The notes below the pieces were generated by a model. It saw only the letters and a list, made by a program, of their open reading frames with translations. It searched no databases and was not told the DNA's origin. From the NCBI GenBank assembly GCA_900546575.1, contig URDM01000055.1, forward strand, positions 1 through 19,695: DNA of 19,695 bases, in the 5' to 3' direction. How positions within the stretch are numbered: position 1 is the first letter of the stretch; each line of letters opens with the position of its first letter. Position numbers and translations under genes: made by a program. Below, piece by piece: positions 7,478 to 15,463 of this stretch. The stretch comes from an uncultured Prevotella sp. (GTDB lineage Bacteria; Bacteroidota; Bacteroidia; Bacteroidales; Bacteroidaceae).

Positions 7478-10400
7478 TTAGAATTCTACATTGATACCGA
7501 ATGAATAGATTTTGTTCTGCGGATACACTGCATCGCGTCCGTCAGAATCACGCTCCGGGTCAAGACCCTTGTACGAGGTAATGGTGAGGAGGTTGTCACC
7601 CGAGAAGTATACGCGTACTCTCGACAGAGCCAACTTGTTGGTCCATACCCTTGGCAACGTATAGCCGAAAGTGATGTTCTTCAAGCGGAAGTAAGACGCA
7701 TCCTTGAGGAAGTATGAGTTAGCTCTTGTATTCTTTGAGCCACCCATATTGTCCCAATAGAGTTTCGGATGTGTTGCTCCATACGGATTCTCCTCAGTCC
7801 ACATTCCCTTAATATAATCGCGGTTGGGTGCTGAACCCTGACGGAATGGATATACACCCCACTCATTGGTGTAGAACTTCTTGTCTGCTACGCCCTGACC
7901 AATGAGCGAAAGGTCGAATCCCTTCCAGCTTGCACTTGCGTTGATGCCATACTCAAAACCGGGGAAGCGTCCCGAGAATGTACGACGGTCGTAGTCGTCA
8001 ATCTTGCCGTCAGGCTTGCCGTCGGGTCCTGAAATATCCTTATACTTAAGGTCGCCAGGCTTAGTATCGTCATTATACTGCTTGGGGGAGTTGTTTACCT
8101 CGTCCTGATCGGCAAATACTCCGATACACTCCAGCATGTAATACTCGTTGTAAGGAAGTCCCTCACGACGAATGTTGTAGCCGCTGATTTCCTCGGCACC
8201 AAACTTGGTGAGCTTGTTGCGCGAACGGTCGAAATACACACCAGCAGTATACTGCATGCCTGCGAGAGCACCCTTCTTAACCATATCGCTATAGTTGACA
8301 GCCAACTCGATACCTGTGTTCTTTACAGTTCCGTTGTTTACAGTAGGTGCAGACAATCCGAGAAGTCCAGACACCTGCGATGAACGGAGAATGTCCTTAG
8401 TCACCTTGCTATACCAGTCGAATGTAACGCTAAGACCGCGAAGCACCTTAAGGTCGAAACCGAAGTCGGTAATTGTGGTTGTCTCCCACTTGATGTTTCT
8501 GTTGGCATAGGCAGTCTGCTGATAGCCAGACACAACACCGTCAGTTGTCTTAGAGAAAGGATAGTCGTAGACATGCGAGATCATAGCCTGATACGGATAG
8601 AGTCCGATGTTCTGGTTACCTAACTGACCCCAGCTTGCACGCACCTTGAAGTTGTCGAGCCATGAACAGTTGAGCTTCTGAATGAACGGTTCCTCTGTCA
8701 CACGCCATGCACCTGAGAACGACGGGAATACACCCCAACGGTTTTCCTTAGAAATACGTGAAGTGCCGTCATAACGCATATTTGCCTCAAAGAGATAACG
8801 TTCCTTGAAGTTGTAGTTCAGACGACCAAAGAGCGACTGGATAGCCCATTCCTGCTCGCCACCGCCGTTCGACCAATTCGCTGTGCTACCGGCATCGATA
8901 GTAGGAAGATCGAACGCATACTCCTTACGGTAAGCACTCAATGTCTCGGTCTTCTCATTCTCCTGGTTGTAACCAATCATAGCACTGATGTTATGAGCCT
9001 TGTTCATCAGCGAGAGGTCGTAACGCAGATATGTATATAAGTTGGTGTAGAACACACGGCTGTCAGATACTGTCAGACCTGCTCCACCCTTATCAAGGGT
9101 ACCCGACTGTTCTCCAGTGTGATAGTTGTATGTTGGTGTTGAGCTTCCCCTCCAGTCCTTTGACTTGCTTGAGTTGAGTCTGGCAGCTCCCTTAGTGTAC
9201 CATGTCAAGCCCTTCAGCAGCTTCACTTCAAGCCACATCTGAGCGTTGATGTCGAAGTTGCGCCAGCGCTTCATGGCATTGTCACCGATGATAGCCACCA
9301 TATTCTTGTTGTGTGCCTCATTCGGATATGCGCTGCTGGTCCACTTTTTCACACCAGATCCATCGTCTGGAAGCCACGGCATATAGGTCGGGGCCTGCGA
9401 CAGTGTAGAAAGGAATGCGTCAGACTGTCCCTGACGTGGCTGGTCAATCTCGCCATACATCATGCTGGTATATGTACCAAACTTGATGAAGTCGGTGAGG
9501 TGAGCAGTCAAATCGACAGTAGCGTTGTACTTCTTGTAGTCGAAACCACGCATTGTACCCGGCTGGTCTACATAGTTAAGTGCCACATTGTAGGTGGCCT
9601 TTTCTGTACCGCCAGTCATATTGAGGTTGTGAGTCTGAACCACAGCCGTACGGAACATGTAGTCCTGCCAGTCGAAACTTGGATACTTGTCGCTACCAGC
9701 ATTGTTGCGGTAAGCCTCAATTACGTCAGGATCATACAATCTGCCTAATTCTGAGTTCTTGCGGGCCAGGTTTGCCAACTCCATATATTCTACCGAGTTT
9801 GTAACACGGTCGTACAAACGTGTAGCTGAGTGGAGGCCTACGTTGCCATGATAAGAGATGTGAGTCTTGCCCTGTGTACCTTCCTTGGTGGTAATCAAGA
9901 TTACACCATTGGCAGCACGGGCACCATAGATTGCAGCCGAAGCAGCATCCTTAAGCACAGAGATTGATTCAATTACGCTTGGGTCGAGCGACGACATATC
10001 GCCCGGAACACCGTTGATAAGGATAAGCGGATCAGAACCGGCTGATGAGAAAGTACCTTGACCACGAATACGGAACGAAACACTCTCCGAACCAGGCTGG
10101 CCATAACCCTGATTAACACGAAGACCAGGAACCTGTCCCTGCAACATTACCTGAGCATTTGCTACCGGACGCTTAGCGATGTCGTCGCCATTGACTGCCG
10201 ATACCGAACCGGTCAGGTTCTCCTTCTTCTGAGTGCCGTAACCTACTACAACAAGTTCCTGCAGGCTTTGTGAATTTTCTTTCAGCACAATACGATCAAC
10301 ATGACCATTCTTTGCTTTCACTTGCTGTGAAGTGAAACCAACGTATGTCACGTCAAGTACGGCATTGGCTGATGATGCTTTGAGTGTGAAATTACCATCG

Positions 10401-10624
10401 ATGTCGGTAACTGTTGCGTTTGTTGTACCAGCTTCTACAACACTCGCACCGATGATGGGTTCTCCGTTTTGATCGACAATCGTGCCTTTGATTGTCACGC
10501 CAACCTTACTCTGCTGTATAGCTGAGTTAGTAAGACTTGGAGGCGTACCGTCCGCTGCCAGCACTTGATTCTGACCCAATACGGCCATAAAAGCAAGCAG
10601 CAGTGATTTGTCAAGATACTTCAT
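7478..10624 (-). CDS. susC: SusC/RagA-family TonB-dependent outer-membrane transporter
   Basis: 1048 residues from the chosen start. An in-frame ATG 20 codons upstream exists (10684), but the signal peptide MKYLDKSLLLAFMAVLGQ begins at 10624, as in other SusC proteins. Domain order: signal peptide (about 1-23); carboxypeptidase-like regulatory beta-sandwich (about 44-115, TIKGTIVDQNGEPIIGASV); TonB-box-like LQELVVVGYGTQKK (121-134); plug (about 135-250, with SSLDPSVIESISVLKDAASA and IYGARAANGVILITTK); then the 22-strand barrel ending in SFGINVEF. No STN domain is present, so signalling through an anti-sigma factor is not indicated, and no regulator gene lies in the window. It imports oligosaccharides with the adjacent SusD, powered by TonB. 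First gene of the locus, with a -7 promoter box about 80 bp upstream. Confidence 0.96.
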   Translation of the reverse strand: MKYLDKSLLLAFMAVLGQNQVLAADGTPPSLTNSAIQQSKVGVTIKGTIVDQNGEPIIGASVVEAGTTNATVTDIDGNFTLKASSANAVLDVTYVGFTSQQVKAKNGHVDRIVLKENSQSLQELVVVGYGTQKKENLTGSVSAVNGDDIAKRPVANAQVMLQGQVPGLRVNQGYGQPGSESVSFRIRGQGTFSSAGSDPLILINGVPGDMSSLDPSVIESISVLKDAASAAIYGARAANGVILITTKEGTQGKTHISYHGNVGLHSATRLYDRVTNSVEYMELANLARKNSELGRLYDPDVIEAYRNNAGSDKYPSFDWQDYMFRTAVVQTHNLNMTGGTEKATYNVALNYVDQPGTMRGFDYKKYNATVDLTAHLTDFIKFGTYTSMMYGEIDQPRQGQSDAFLSTLSQAPTYMPWLPDDGSGVKKWTSSAYPNEAHNKNMVAIIGDNAMKRWRNFDINAQMWLEVKLLKGLTWYTKGAARLNSSKSKDWRGSSTPTYNYHTGEQSGTLDKGGAGLTVSDSRVFYTNLYTYLRYDLSLMNKAHNISAMIGYNQENEKTETLSAYRKEYAFDLPTIDAGSTANWSNGGGEQEWAIQSLFGRLNYNFKERYLFEANMRYDGTSRISKENRWGVFPSFSGAWRVTEEPFIQKLNCSWLDNFKVRASWGQLGNQNIGLYPYQAMISHVYDYPFSKTTDGVVSGYQQTAYANRNIKWETTTITDFGFDLKVLRGLSVTFDWYSKVTKDILRSSQVSGLLGLSAPTVNNGTVKNTGIELAVNYSDMVKKGALAGMQYTAGVYFDRSRNKLTKFGAEEISGYNIRREGLPYNEYYMLECIGVFADQDEVNNSPKQYNDDTKPGDLKYKDISGPDGKPDGKIDDYDRRTFSGRFPGFEYGINASASWKGFDLSLIGQGVADKKFYTNEWGVYPFRQGSAPNRDYIKGMWTEENPYGATHPKLYWDNMGGSKNTRANSYFLKDASYFRLKNITFGYTLPRVWTNKLALSRVRVYFSGDNLLTITSYKGLDPERDSDGRDAVYPQNKIYSFGINVEF

Positions 10625-10704
10625 AATGGTTTGTTTTAGGTTTATATAATTATTTCTATGACATTCGTCATGTCTTTTATCCAAGCTGATTAGATTGTCC
10701 TTTG

Positions 10705-10712
10705 CAAATTTA
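10705..10712 (-). promoter_or_regulatory. -7 box of the susC promoter
   Basis: TAAATTTG on the minus strand matches TAnnTTTG. The expected start of transcription near 10698 gives a leader of about 74 nt before the susC ATG at 10624. No TTTG is present at the -33 position, which is A/T-rich (10721-10738), so activation by a regulator may be needed. Confidence 0.5.
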
Positions 10713-10752
10713 GCTCAAATAATTAAAAAAAGAAAAAAATAACATTTGAATC

Positions 10753-10761
10753 GGGGGGGGG
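10753..10761. repeat. Homopolymeric G9 tract upstream of susC promoter
   Basis: Nine consecutive G on the + strand (C9 on the susC coding strand), about 41 bp upstream of the -7 box and otherwise in A/T-rich sequence. Tracts of this length are prone to slippage. Between 10625 and 10820 nothing else was recognised apart from the -7 box. Confidence 0.9.
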
Positions 10762-10819
10762 TAACAAAGATTAACTAAAACAAACCTTAAACGTTTCTTT
10801 TGTATACATATTTTCACAT

Positions 10820-10887
10820 AAAAAAAAGAGTGTACATTCTCATTTCTACGCATTGGTGTTGCATAGAAATATGAGAATGTACACTCT
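10820..10887 (-). terminator. Intrinsic terminator of the Arg/Pro cluster after argF'
   Basis: AGAGTGTACATTCTCATT... (10827-10848) is the reverse complement of 10864-10887 apart from a 2-nt bulge, giving about 22 bp of stem around a 15-nt loop. In the minus direction it is followed by eight T (10827-10820). It lies 44 nt after the argF' stop and is the best intrinsic terminator in the window. It also insulates the susC promoter. Confidence 0.85.
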
Positions 10888-10892
10888 ACTTA

Positions 10893-10935
10893 TATATATA
10901 ATAAGGTTTTACATTATATATAATAAGGTTTTACA
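10893..10935. repeat. Tandem duplication (22-nt offset) spanning argF' stop codon
   Basis: TATATATAATAAGGTTTTACA occurs at 10893-10913 and again at 10915-10935, 21 identical bases at an offset of 22. The second copy contains the argF' stop codon (10931-10933), so the duplication adds a second downstream copy of the end of the gene without changing the protein. Confidence 0.85.
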
Positions 10936-11893
10936 GCGATTCGAGCATTCGCTTTATTACTACTTCTGCCGAGATCTCACGGTTGGCGGCTTCGGGAATG
11001 ACGAGCGAATTGGCTGACTCTATTACGTCGTCGGTGACGATGAGTCCGCGACGTACGGGCAGACAGTGCATGAACTTGCCGTTGTCGGTTACTGCCATAT
11101 GCTTGTCGTCGATAGTCCACGACATATCTTTCGACAATATCTTGCCGTAGTCGTCGGGATTGGTCACACCCGGACAACTCCAGTTCTTGGCATAAACGAA
11201 GTCGGCACCCTCAAGCGCCTTCATCTGATCGTACTCGATGCGGGCACCAGCGGTGAACTTCGGGTCAAGCTCGTAGCCGTGAGGATGAGTAATGACGAAG
11301 TCAACATCGGCTGCTGTCATCCACTCGGCAAACGAGTTGGGCACAGCCTGTGGCAAAGCACGGCAATGAGGAGCCCACGTAAGCACTACCTTTGGACGTG
11401 CCTTGGCCTTGTGTTCCTCAATGGTGATGAGGTCGGCAAACGCCTGAAGCGGATGCACGGTGGCTGTCTCCATGGCAAAGACGGGGCGACCGCTGTACTT
11501 GACGAATTGCGAAACGATTGTCTCGGCATAGTCATACTCGCGGTCGGTGAGTCCGGCGAAGGAGCGAATACCGATAAGATCGCAGTAGCTGCCCATTACC
11601 GGGATAGCCTCAAGCAGATGTTCCGACTTGTCGCCGTCCATGATGACGCCACGCTCGGTCTCCAGTTTCCATGCACCGGCATTCACATCAAGCACTATGA
11701 CGTTCATGCCAAGATTCATGGCAGCCTTCTGTGTAGACAGACGTGTGCGCAACGAGTTGTTGAAGAAAATCATCAGCAATGTCTTGTTCTTGCCAAGATG
11801 CTGGAACTGGAAGCGATCGCGCTTCACCTCTTTTGCCTCGGCAAGCGCTGCATTGAGGTCGCCAAGGTCTTGTGCGTGGAAGAATGTTTTCAT
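10931..11893 (-). CDS. argF': N-succinylornithine carbamoyltransferase (ArgF', Bacteroidetes type)
   Basis: 320 residues. It transfers the carbamoyl group of carbamoyl phosphate to an N-acylated ornithine, giving N-acylcitrulline in the arginine pathway variant of Bacteroidetes. Carbamoyl-phosphate loop FFNNSLRTRLSTQKAAMNLG (43-62, SLRTR 47-51), HPLQ (147-150) and HCLPVRR (276-282) are all present. The whole protein follows the Bacteroides fragilis enzyme closely. At the position that separates acetyl- from succinyl-ornithine enzymes (Glu92 in Xanthomonas, Pro90 in B. fragilis) this protein has Ser90 in MDGDKS. Published mutants of the Xanthomonas enzyme show that Glu to Ser gives succinylornithine specificity, so succinyl is favoured. 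Last gene of the cluster. A G-run element ends 13 nt before the ATG, and the intrinsic terminator follows. Confidence 0.95.
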   Translation of the reverse strand: MKTFFHAQDLGDLNAALAEAKEVKRDRFQFQHLGKNKTLLMIFFNNSLRTRLSTQKAAMNLGMNVIVLDVNAGAWKLETERGVIMDGDKSEHLLEAIPVMGSYCDLIGIRSFAGLTDREYDYAETIVSQFVKYSGRPVFAMETATVHPLQAFADLITIEEHKAKARPKVVLTWAPHCRALPQAVPNSFAEWMTAADVDFVITHPHGYELDPKFTAGARIEYDQMKALEGADFVYAKNWSCPGVTNPDDYGKILSKDMSWTIDDKHMAVTDNGKFMHCLPVRRGLIVTDDVIESANSLVIPEAANREISAEVVIKRMLESL

Positions 11894-11901
11894 AATAATA
11901 T

Positions 11902-12063
11902 AAAAGCCCCACCCCTAGCCCCTCCCCCGCAGGGAGGGGAATGGTATGCTGGGCTACTTTATTTTATTGTTTATTTAAATCTTATTATTTTTTAATCAGA
12001 AAAACTCCACCTTCAAATCATACCAATCCCCTCCCTACGGGGGAGGGGCTGGGGGTGGGGCTT
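11902..12063. repeat. Composite GC-rich inverted element, copy 1 (proA-argF' spacer)
   Basis: Left arm 11902-11957 (AAAGCCCCACCCCTAGCCCC, hairpin CCCCTCCC/GGGAGGGG inverted, then ATGGTATGCTGGGCTAC), an AT-rich centre, and right arm about 12002-12063 (AAACTCCACCTTCAAATCAT, then the same GC hairpin and GGGGCTT). The arms are near reverse complements, so mRNA could form a stem of about 45 bp. It fills nearly the entire spacer. On the mRNA strand 11928-11907 gives G5-A-G4-CTA-G4-T-G4, 13 nt before the argF' ATG. The proA TAG (12064-12066) directly abuts the right arm. Confidence 0.9.
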
Positions 12064-13317
12064 CTATCCTCTTATCTGACCCTCACCATCTATCAACCAC
12101 TTATATGTAGTCAATGCCTGGAGTCCCATCGGACCGCGCGGACCGAGCTTCTGAGTACTGATGCCTATCTCAGCACCAAGTCCGAACTCGCCTCCGTCGG
12201 TGAAACTTGTGGGAGCGTTCCAGTAGACACAAGCTGCATCTACCTGTTGCTGGAAGAGTTGGGCGTTATGTTTTGATTCTGTTATTATGGCTTCGCTGTG
12301 TCCCGAACCGAATTGACGGATATGGGCGAGCGCCTCGTCTATGTTCTCTACCGTCTTGACGGCGAGTGTGTACGACATAAACTCGGTGCCATACACTTCG
12401 TCAGCCATTTCGGACGTGACACGTGTGAGCTTGGCTGCGTAACCATTTGCAGCCAGAACATCGTAAGCCGGAGCGTCGGCATAGACGTGTACGTGCTTGG
12501 CTGCAAGCGGAGCGAGCAACTGCGGCAATGCTCCTATGCGCGAGCGATGGATGATAAGGCAGTCGAGAGCGTTGCATACACTCACTCGTCGTGTCTTGCC
12601 ATTCTCTATTATGCGCGCTCCCATAGCAGTGTCGCCCAGTTCGTCGAAGTAGGTATGCACCACGCCGGCACCAGTCTCAATGACCGGAATGCGTGCCGTA
12701 TCGCGCACAAAGTCGATCAATCGTCTGCCGCCACGCGGTATGCAGAGGTCGATATATCCCACCGCGGTGAGCATCTCGTGTGTTGACTCATGCGTAGCTG
12801 GCAACAGACACACTACGTTTTCGTCGATGCCGTGCGCCCGAAGCACTTCTTTGATGAGTGCAACGATGGCACGGTTGGACATGTCGGCATCCTTTCCACC
12901 TTTCAAAACGCAGGCATTGCCAGTCTTGAAACAGAGCGCGAAGACATCGAAGCTGACATTGGGACGTGCCTCGTACACCACTCCAACGACACCATACGCC
13001 ACACGTTGCTTGCGCAGAAGCAGTCCGTTGGGCAGCGTCTTTTGATCGAACACGTCGCCAAGCGGATTGTCCAGATGCGCCACATTGCGCAATGCCGCAG
13101 CAATGTCGTGCAGTCGTTGGGGCGTGAGTTGCAGACGGTCGTACAGCGGATTGTCCTCCGACATACGACTAAGGTCGTCGGCATTGGCAGCAAGCAGCTG
13201 CTCTATATGCGCCTCGGTAGCGTCAGCAAGGTGCAACAGCACGGCGGTGCGGTCGGCCTCGGTAAGACGCGACAGTGTATAGGAGGCGGTGCGAGTGGAA
13301 TGGAATGTATCTATCAT
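12064..13317 (-). CDS. proA: Glutamate-5-semialdehyde dehydrogenase (gamma-glutamyl phosphate reductase)
   Basis: 417 residues, the usual ProA length. It reduces gamma-glutamyl phosphate from ProB with NADPH to glutamate-5-semialdehyde, which cyclises to the substrate of ProC. Visible landmarks: GVVGVVYEARPNVSFDVFAL (109-128), KTGNACVLKGGKDA (131-144), CIPRGGRRLIDFV (192-204), and RRVSVCNALDCLIIH (243-257) with catalytic Cys248 in the ProA context (VCNAL). The C-terminus has GAEIGISTQKLGPRGPMGLQ, a ProA hallmark. The start at 13317 gives a normal N-terminus and lies 11 nt after a G-run element. proB lies upstream and argF' downstream, each separated by one composite repeat. Confidence 0.96.
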   Translation of the reverse strand: MIDTFHSTRTASYTLSRLTEADRTAVLLHLADATEAHIEQLLAANADDLSRMSEDNPLYDRLQLTPQRLHDIAAALRNVAHLDNPLGDVFDQKTLPNGLLLRKQRVAYGVVGVVYEARPNVSFDVFALCFKTGNACVLKGGKDADMSNRAIVALIKEVLRAHGIDENVVCLLPATHESTHEMLTAVGYIDLCIPRGGRRLIDFVRDTARIPVIETGAGVVHTYFDELGDTAMGARIIENGKTRRVSVCNALDCLIIHRSRIGALPQLLAPLAAKHVHVYADAPAYDVLAANGYAAKLTRVTSEMADEVYGTEFMSYTLAVKTVENIDEALAHIRQFGSGHSEAIITESKHNAQLFQQQVDAACVYWNAPTSFTDGGEFGLGAEIGISTQKLGPRGPMGLQALTTYKWLIDGEGQIRG

Positions 13318-13322
13318 ATAGG

Positions 13323-13484
13323 GAAAAGCCCTACCCCCGACCCCTCCCCCGCAGGGAGGGGAGTGGTATGCTGGGCTACTTATTTAATTGTTTAACGAAT
13401 TATTTTTTATTTTATTAAAAACTCCACCTTCAAATCATATCGCTCCCCTCCCTGCGGGGGAGGGGCTGGGGGTGGGGCTTTTTG
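13323..13484. repeat. Composite GC-rich inverted element, copy 2 (proB-proA spacer)
   Basis: Left arm 13323-13380, centre TTTAATTGTTTAACGAATTA, right arm about 13417-13484 ending GGGGCTTTTT. Same architecture as copy 1. The G-runs on the mRNA strand (13350-13329) are 5, 4, 5 and 3 long, so this copy has the weakest quadruplex. It ends 11 nt before the proA ATG. A short extra GGGGCTTTT sits at 13486-13492, before the proB stop. Confidence 0.9.
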
Positions 13485-13499
13485 GGGCTTTTCTGTATT

Positions 13500-14258
13500 T
13501 TACATAAACTCCGTAAACGGTGTGTCCTTATCTCTGTCGAGCACTCGCTGCAATATATTCTCGCGCGTGCCGTTGGCTATGAACACGTGTATTCCTTCGT
13601 GCGCAACGCTGAGAGCGGTGTTGCACTTGCTCGTCATACCACCACGTCCGAACGAGCTTTTGCTGTCGTTGACATACTGCTTCACCTCGTCAGACGAGCT
13701 TACGGTACGTATTGTCGGTTGCGTGCCGTCGGGATTGGGCGAGCCTAACACTCCGTCTACATTAGTTAATAATATAAGGTTGTCGGCATGCATCATACGG
13801 GCCATGAGTCCGGATAGCTCGTCGTTGTCGGTGAACATCAATTCGGTGATTGACACGGTGTCGTTCTCGTTGACAATGGGGATTATGTTGTTCTCAATCA
13901 TCACGCTGATGCACGACTTCTGATTCTTGTATTGGCGTTCGGAGATGAAGTTCTCCTTCATCGTCAGCACCTGACCGACATTAATGCCATATTCGCGGAA
14001 GAGCGAATAGTAGAGGTTCATGAGCTTCACCTGTCCCATAGCCGAGTAGAGCTGACGCTGTTCGACGCTGTCCAAAGGATGCACGGCGTGCATCTCGCCC
14101 CTTCCGCAAGCTACAGCACCCGACGAAACGAGTATCAGCTTATGGCCTGCTGCGTGCAGCATTGCAAGCTGATCGACAATCGACGAGAGCCGGCTCACGT
14201 TGACATGACCGTCGGGGCGCGTCAGTATGTTGCTTCCTACTTTTACTACTGTAAGCAT
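13500..14258 (-). CDS. proB: Glutamate 5-kinase, short form without PUA domain
   Basis: 252 residues against about 367 in E. coli ProB. The amino-acid-kinase domain is complete and the C-terminal PUA domain is absent, as in other short ProB proteins. It phosphorylates glutamate to gamma-glutamyl phosphate, the first and usually proline-inhibited step of proline synthesis. Motifs: VVKVGSNIL (4-12), VSSGAVACGRGEM (44-56), IPIVNENDTVS (126-136), TDNDELSGLMA (143-153) and FGRGGMTSK (203-211), all typical. No frameshift was seen, and the stop TAA (13500-13502) directly follows EFM. The preceding spacer is the only one in the argC-argF' block without the composite GC element; it carries a GTTGAATG-type palindrome instead. 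Confidence 0.95.
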   Translation of the reverse strand: MLTVVKVGSNILTRPDGHVNVSRLSSIVDQLAMLHAAGHKLILVSSGAVACGRGEMHAVHPLDSVEQRQLYSAMGQVKLMNLYYSLFREYGINVGQVLTMKENFISERQYKNQKSCISVMIENNIIPIVNENDTVSITELMFTDNDELSGLMARMMHADNLILLTNVDGVLGSPNPDGTQPTIRTVSSSDEVKQYVNDSKSSFGRGGMTSKCNTALSVAHEGIHVFIANGTRENILQRVLDRDKDTPFTEFM

Positions 14259-14262
14259 AATT

Positions 14263-14432
14263 TAAATGTTGAATGTGGAGTGTTGAATGTTGAATTGTTG
14301 CGGCAAGACGCAATGAGGAATGTGGAATGTTGAGTGTTGAGTGTGGAATGTTTAATGATTAATTCTTCATTGTATCATTCTTCATCGGCTCTGCCGATCA
14401 TTCAACATTCAACACTCAACATTCAACACTCT
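14263..14432. repeat. Palindrome of GTTGAATG/GTTGAGTG words (proC-proB spacer)
   Basis: The left side (14263-14351) is built of repeated TGTTGAATG, TGTGGAATG and TGTTGAGTG words. The right side (14399-14430) is the inverted form, CATTCAACATTCAACACTC. Between them is a perfect small hairpin, ATCGGC-TCT-GCCGAT (14384-14398). The right side runs into proC and encodes its last residues. This family is unrelated in sequence to the GC-rich elements in the other spacers. Confidence 0.85.
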
Positions 14433-15204
14433 TCTTGAGTCCTTCAATCACGGCATTGGTAAATCCTTCACGCTCCATTGCGTTCAATCCACGGATGGTA
14501 AAACCGCCGGGAGTGGTCACCTTGTCGATTTCGGCTTCGGGATTGGCGCCGCTCTTCTGAAGCAGCAGTGCAGCGCCCTTGATGGTCTGCAAGACAATAT
14601 CTTTGGCTACATCGGCCTTGAAGCCCAGCTCTACCCCACCCTCTGTGGCGGCTCGCACGTAGCGCATGGCGTAGGCAATGCCGCACGAAGCGAGAGCCAT
14701 ACCGGCTCCAAACTGGCGTGCCTCAACCGTAAGGGTGTCGCCACAGGTGTCGAAAGCCTGCTTGACAAGCTGCTCCGAAGCGTCGGTTCCGCACACTCGT
14801 GTGATGAATGTCATTGATGCGCCTACTGCAATGGCGGTGTTGGGCAATGCGAAGAACGTAGAGGGGCACTTGCCATTGTACTCCACCCACGACCTCAACT
14901 GCTCTGCCTTCAGTCCGGCTGCAACTACAACGACTGTCTGTCGTTCGGCATCCAGAACGTCGCTTATCTCCTCCATGACACTCTCTACGAGCCACGGCTT
15001 CACTACTACAAACACTATATCACCCCATGCGGCAGCCGCACGGTTGTCGCTACTCACCTTCACGCCCTGCTCTGCATAAGCGGCGAGGCGCTCTGTGTGG
15101 GGATTGGAAATGTATAGGTCGGACGCCTGGAACTTACCAGACTGCAAAAAACCGTCGAGCATGGCTCCACCCATAGCACCGACACCGATTATTGATAGTT
15201 TCAT
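14416..15204 (-). CDS. proC: Pyrroline-5-carboxylate reductase
   Basis: 262 residues from ATG 15204. It reduces 1-pyrroline-5-carboxylate to L-proline with NAD(P)H. The start is placed at MKLSIIGVGAMGGAML, where the Rossmann GxGxMG motif begins in the expected position. An upstream in-frame ATG (15225) would start inside the neighbouring repeat and adds only MGLFIFS. Motifs: FVVVKPWLVE (65-74), ALPNTAIAVG (119-128), and the ProC signature DKVTTPGGFTIRGLNAMEREG (227-247). The last codons (SVEC, TGA at 14416-14418) are made of the GTTGAATGTTGA repeat that continues into the spacer, so the repeat has supplied the C-terminus and stop. Confidence 0.95.
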   Translation of the reverse strand: MKLSIIGVGAMGGAMLDGFLQSGKFQASDLYISNPHTERLAAYAEQGVKVSSDNRAAAAWGDIVFVVVKPWLVESVMEEISDVLDAERQTVVVVAAGLKAEQLRSWVEYNGKCPSTFFALPNTAIAVGASMTFITRVCGTDASEQLVKQAFDTCGDTLTVEARQFGAGMALASCGIAYAMRYVRAATEGGVELGFKADVAKDIVLQTIKGAALLLQKSGANPEAEIDKVTTPGGFTIRGLNAMEREGFTNAVIEGLKKSVEC

Positions 15205-15212
15205 AGAAAAGA

Positions 15213-15463
15213 TAAAAAGCCCCATAAAGCCCCACCCCCGGCCCCTCCCCCGCAGGGAGGGGAGTGATGTGATGGGCTACTCTATTTAATTGTTTAACGA
15301 ATTATTTATTACTTTATTAAAAACTCCACCTTCAAATCATATCACTCCCCTCCCTACTGGGGAGGGGCTGGGGGTGGGGCTTTTATTATTTAATCAAAAA
15401 ACTCCACCTTCAAATCATACCGCTCCCATCCCTACGGGGGAGGGGCTGGGGGTGGGGCTTTTA
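15213..15463. repeat. Composite GC-rich inverted element, copy 3 with an extra right arm (argD-proC spacer)
   Basis: Left arm 15213-15283 (with a small duplication of AAAGCCCC), AT-rich centre, a first right arm about 15317-15384, then a second right arm about 15396-15463. The two right arms are near identical but differ by substitutions (CCTACTGGGG against CCTACGGGGG; CTCCCATCCC in the second). G-runs on the mRNA strand (15251-15230) lie 25 nt before the proC ATG. The argD stop (15464-15466) directly abuts the second right arm. Confidence 0.9.

Noticed and set aside
1571..10624. Transposon or phage origin of the glycan locus
   Set aside because: No integrase, transposase, target duplications or tRNA gene is visible; base composition looks similar to neighbours by eye.
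10625..10684. Longer susC start at 10684 (20 extra residues)
   Set aside because: The extension is charged and would bury the signal peptide that starts at the ATG at 10624.
11066..11995. Long + strand open frame antisense to argF'
   Set aside because: Antisense to a full-length, motif-complete enzyme and running into the GC-rich repeat.
15205..15225. Upstream proC start (MGLFIFS) and, likewise, the upstream argC start (17753-17770, MGLLLF)
   Set aside because: These ATGs lie in repeat sequence; Rossmann motifs begin at the second ATG as in the families.
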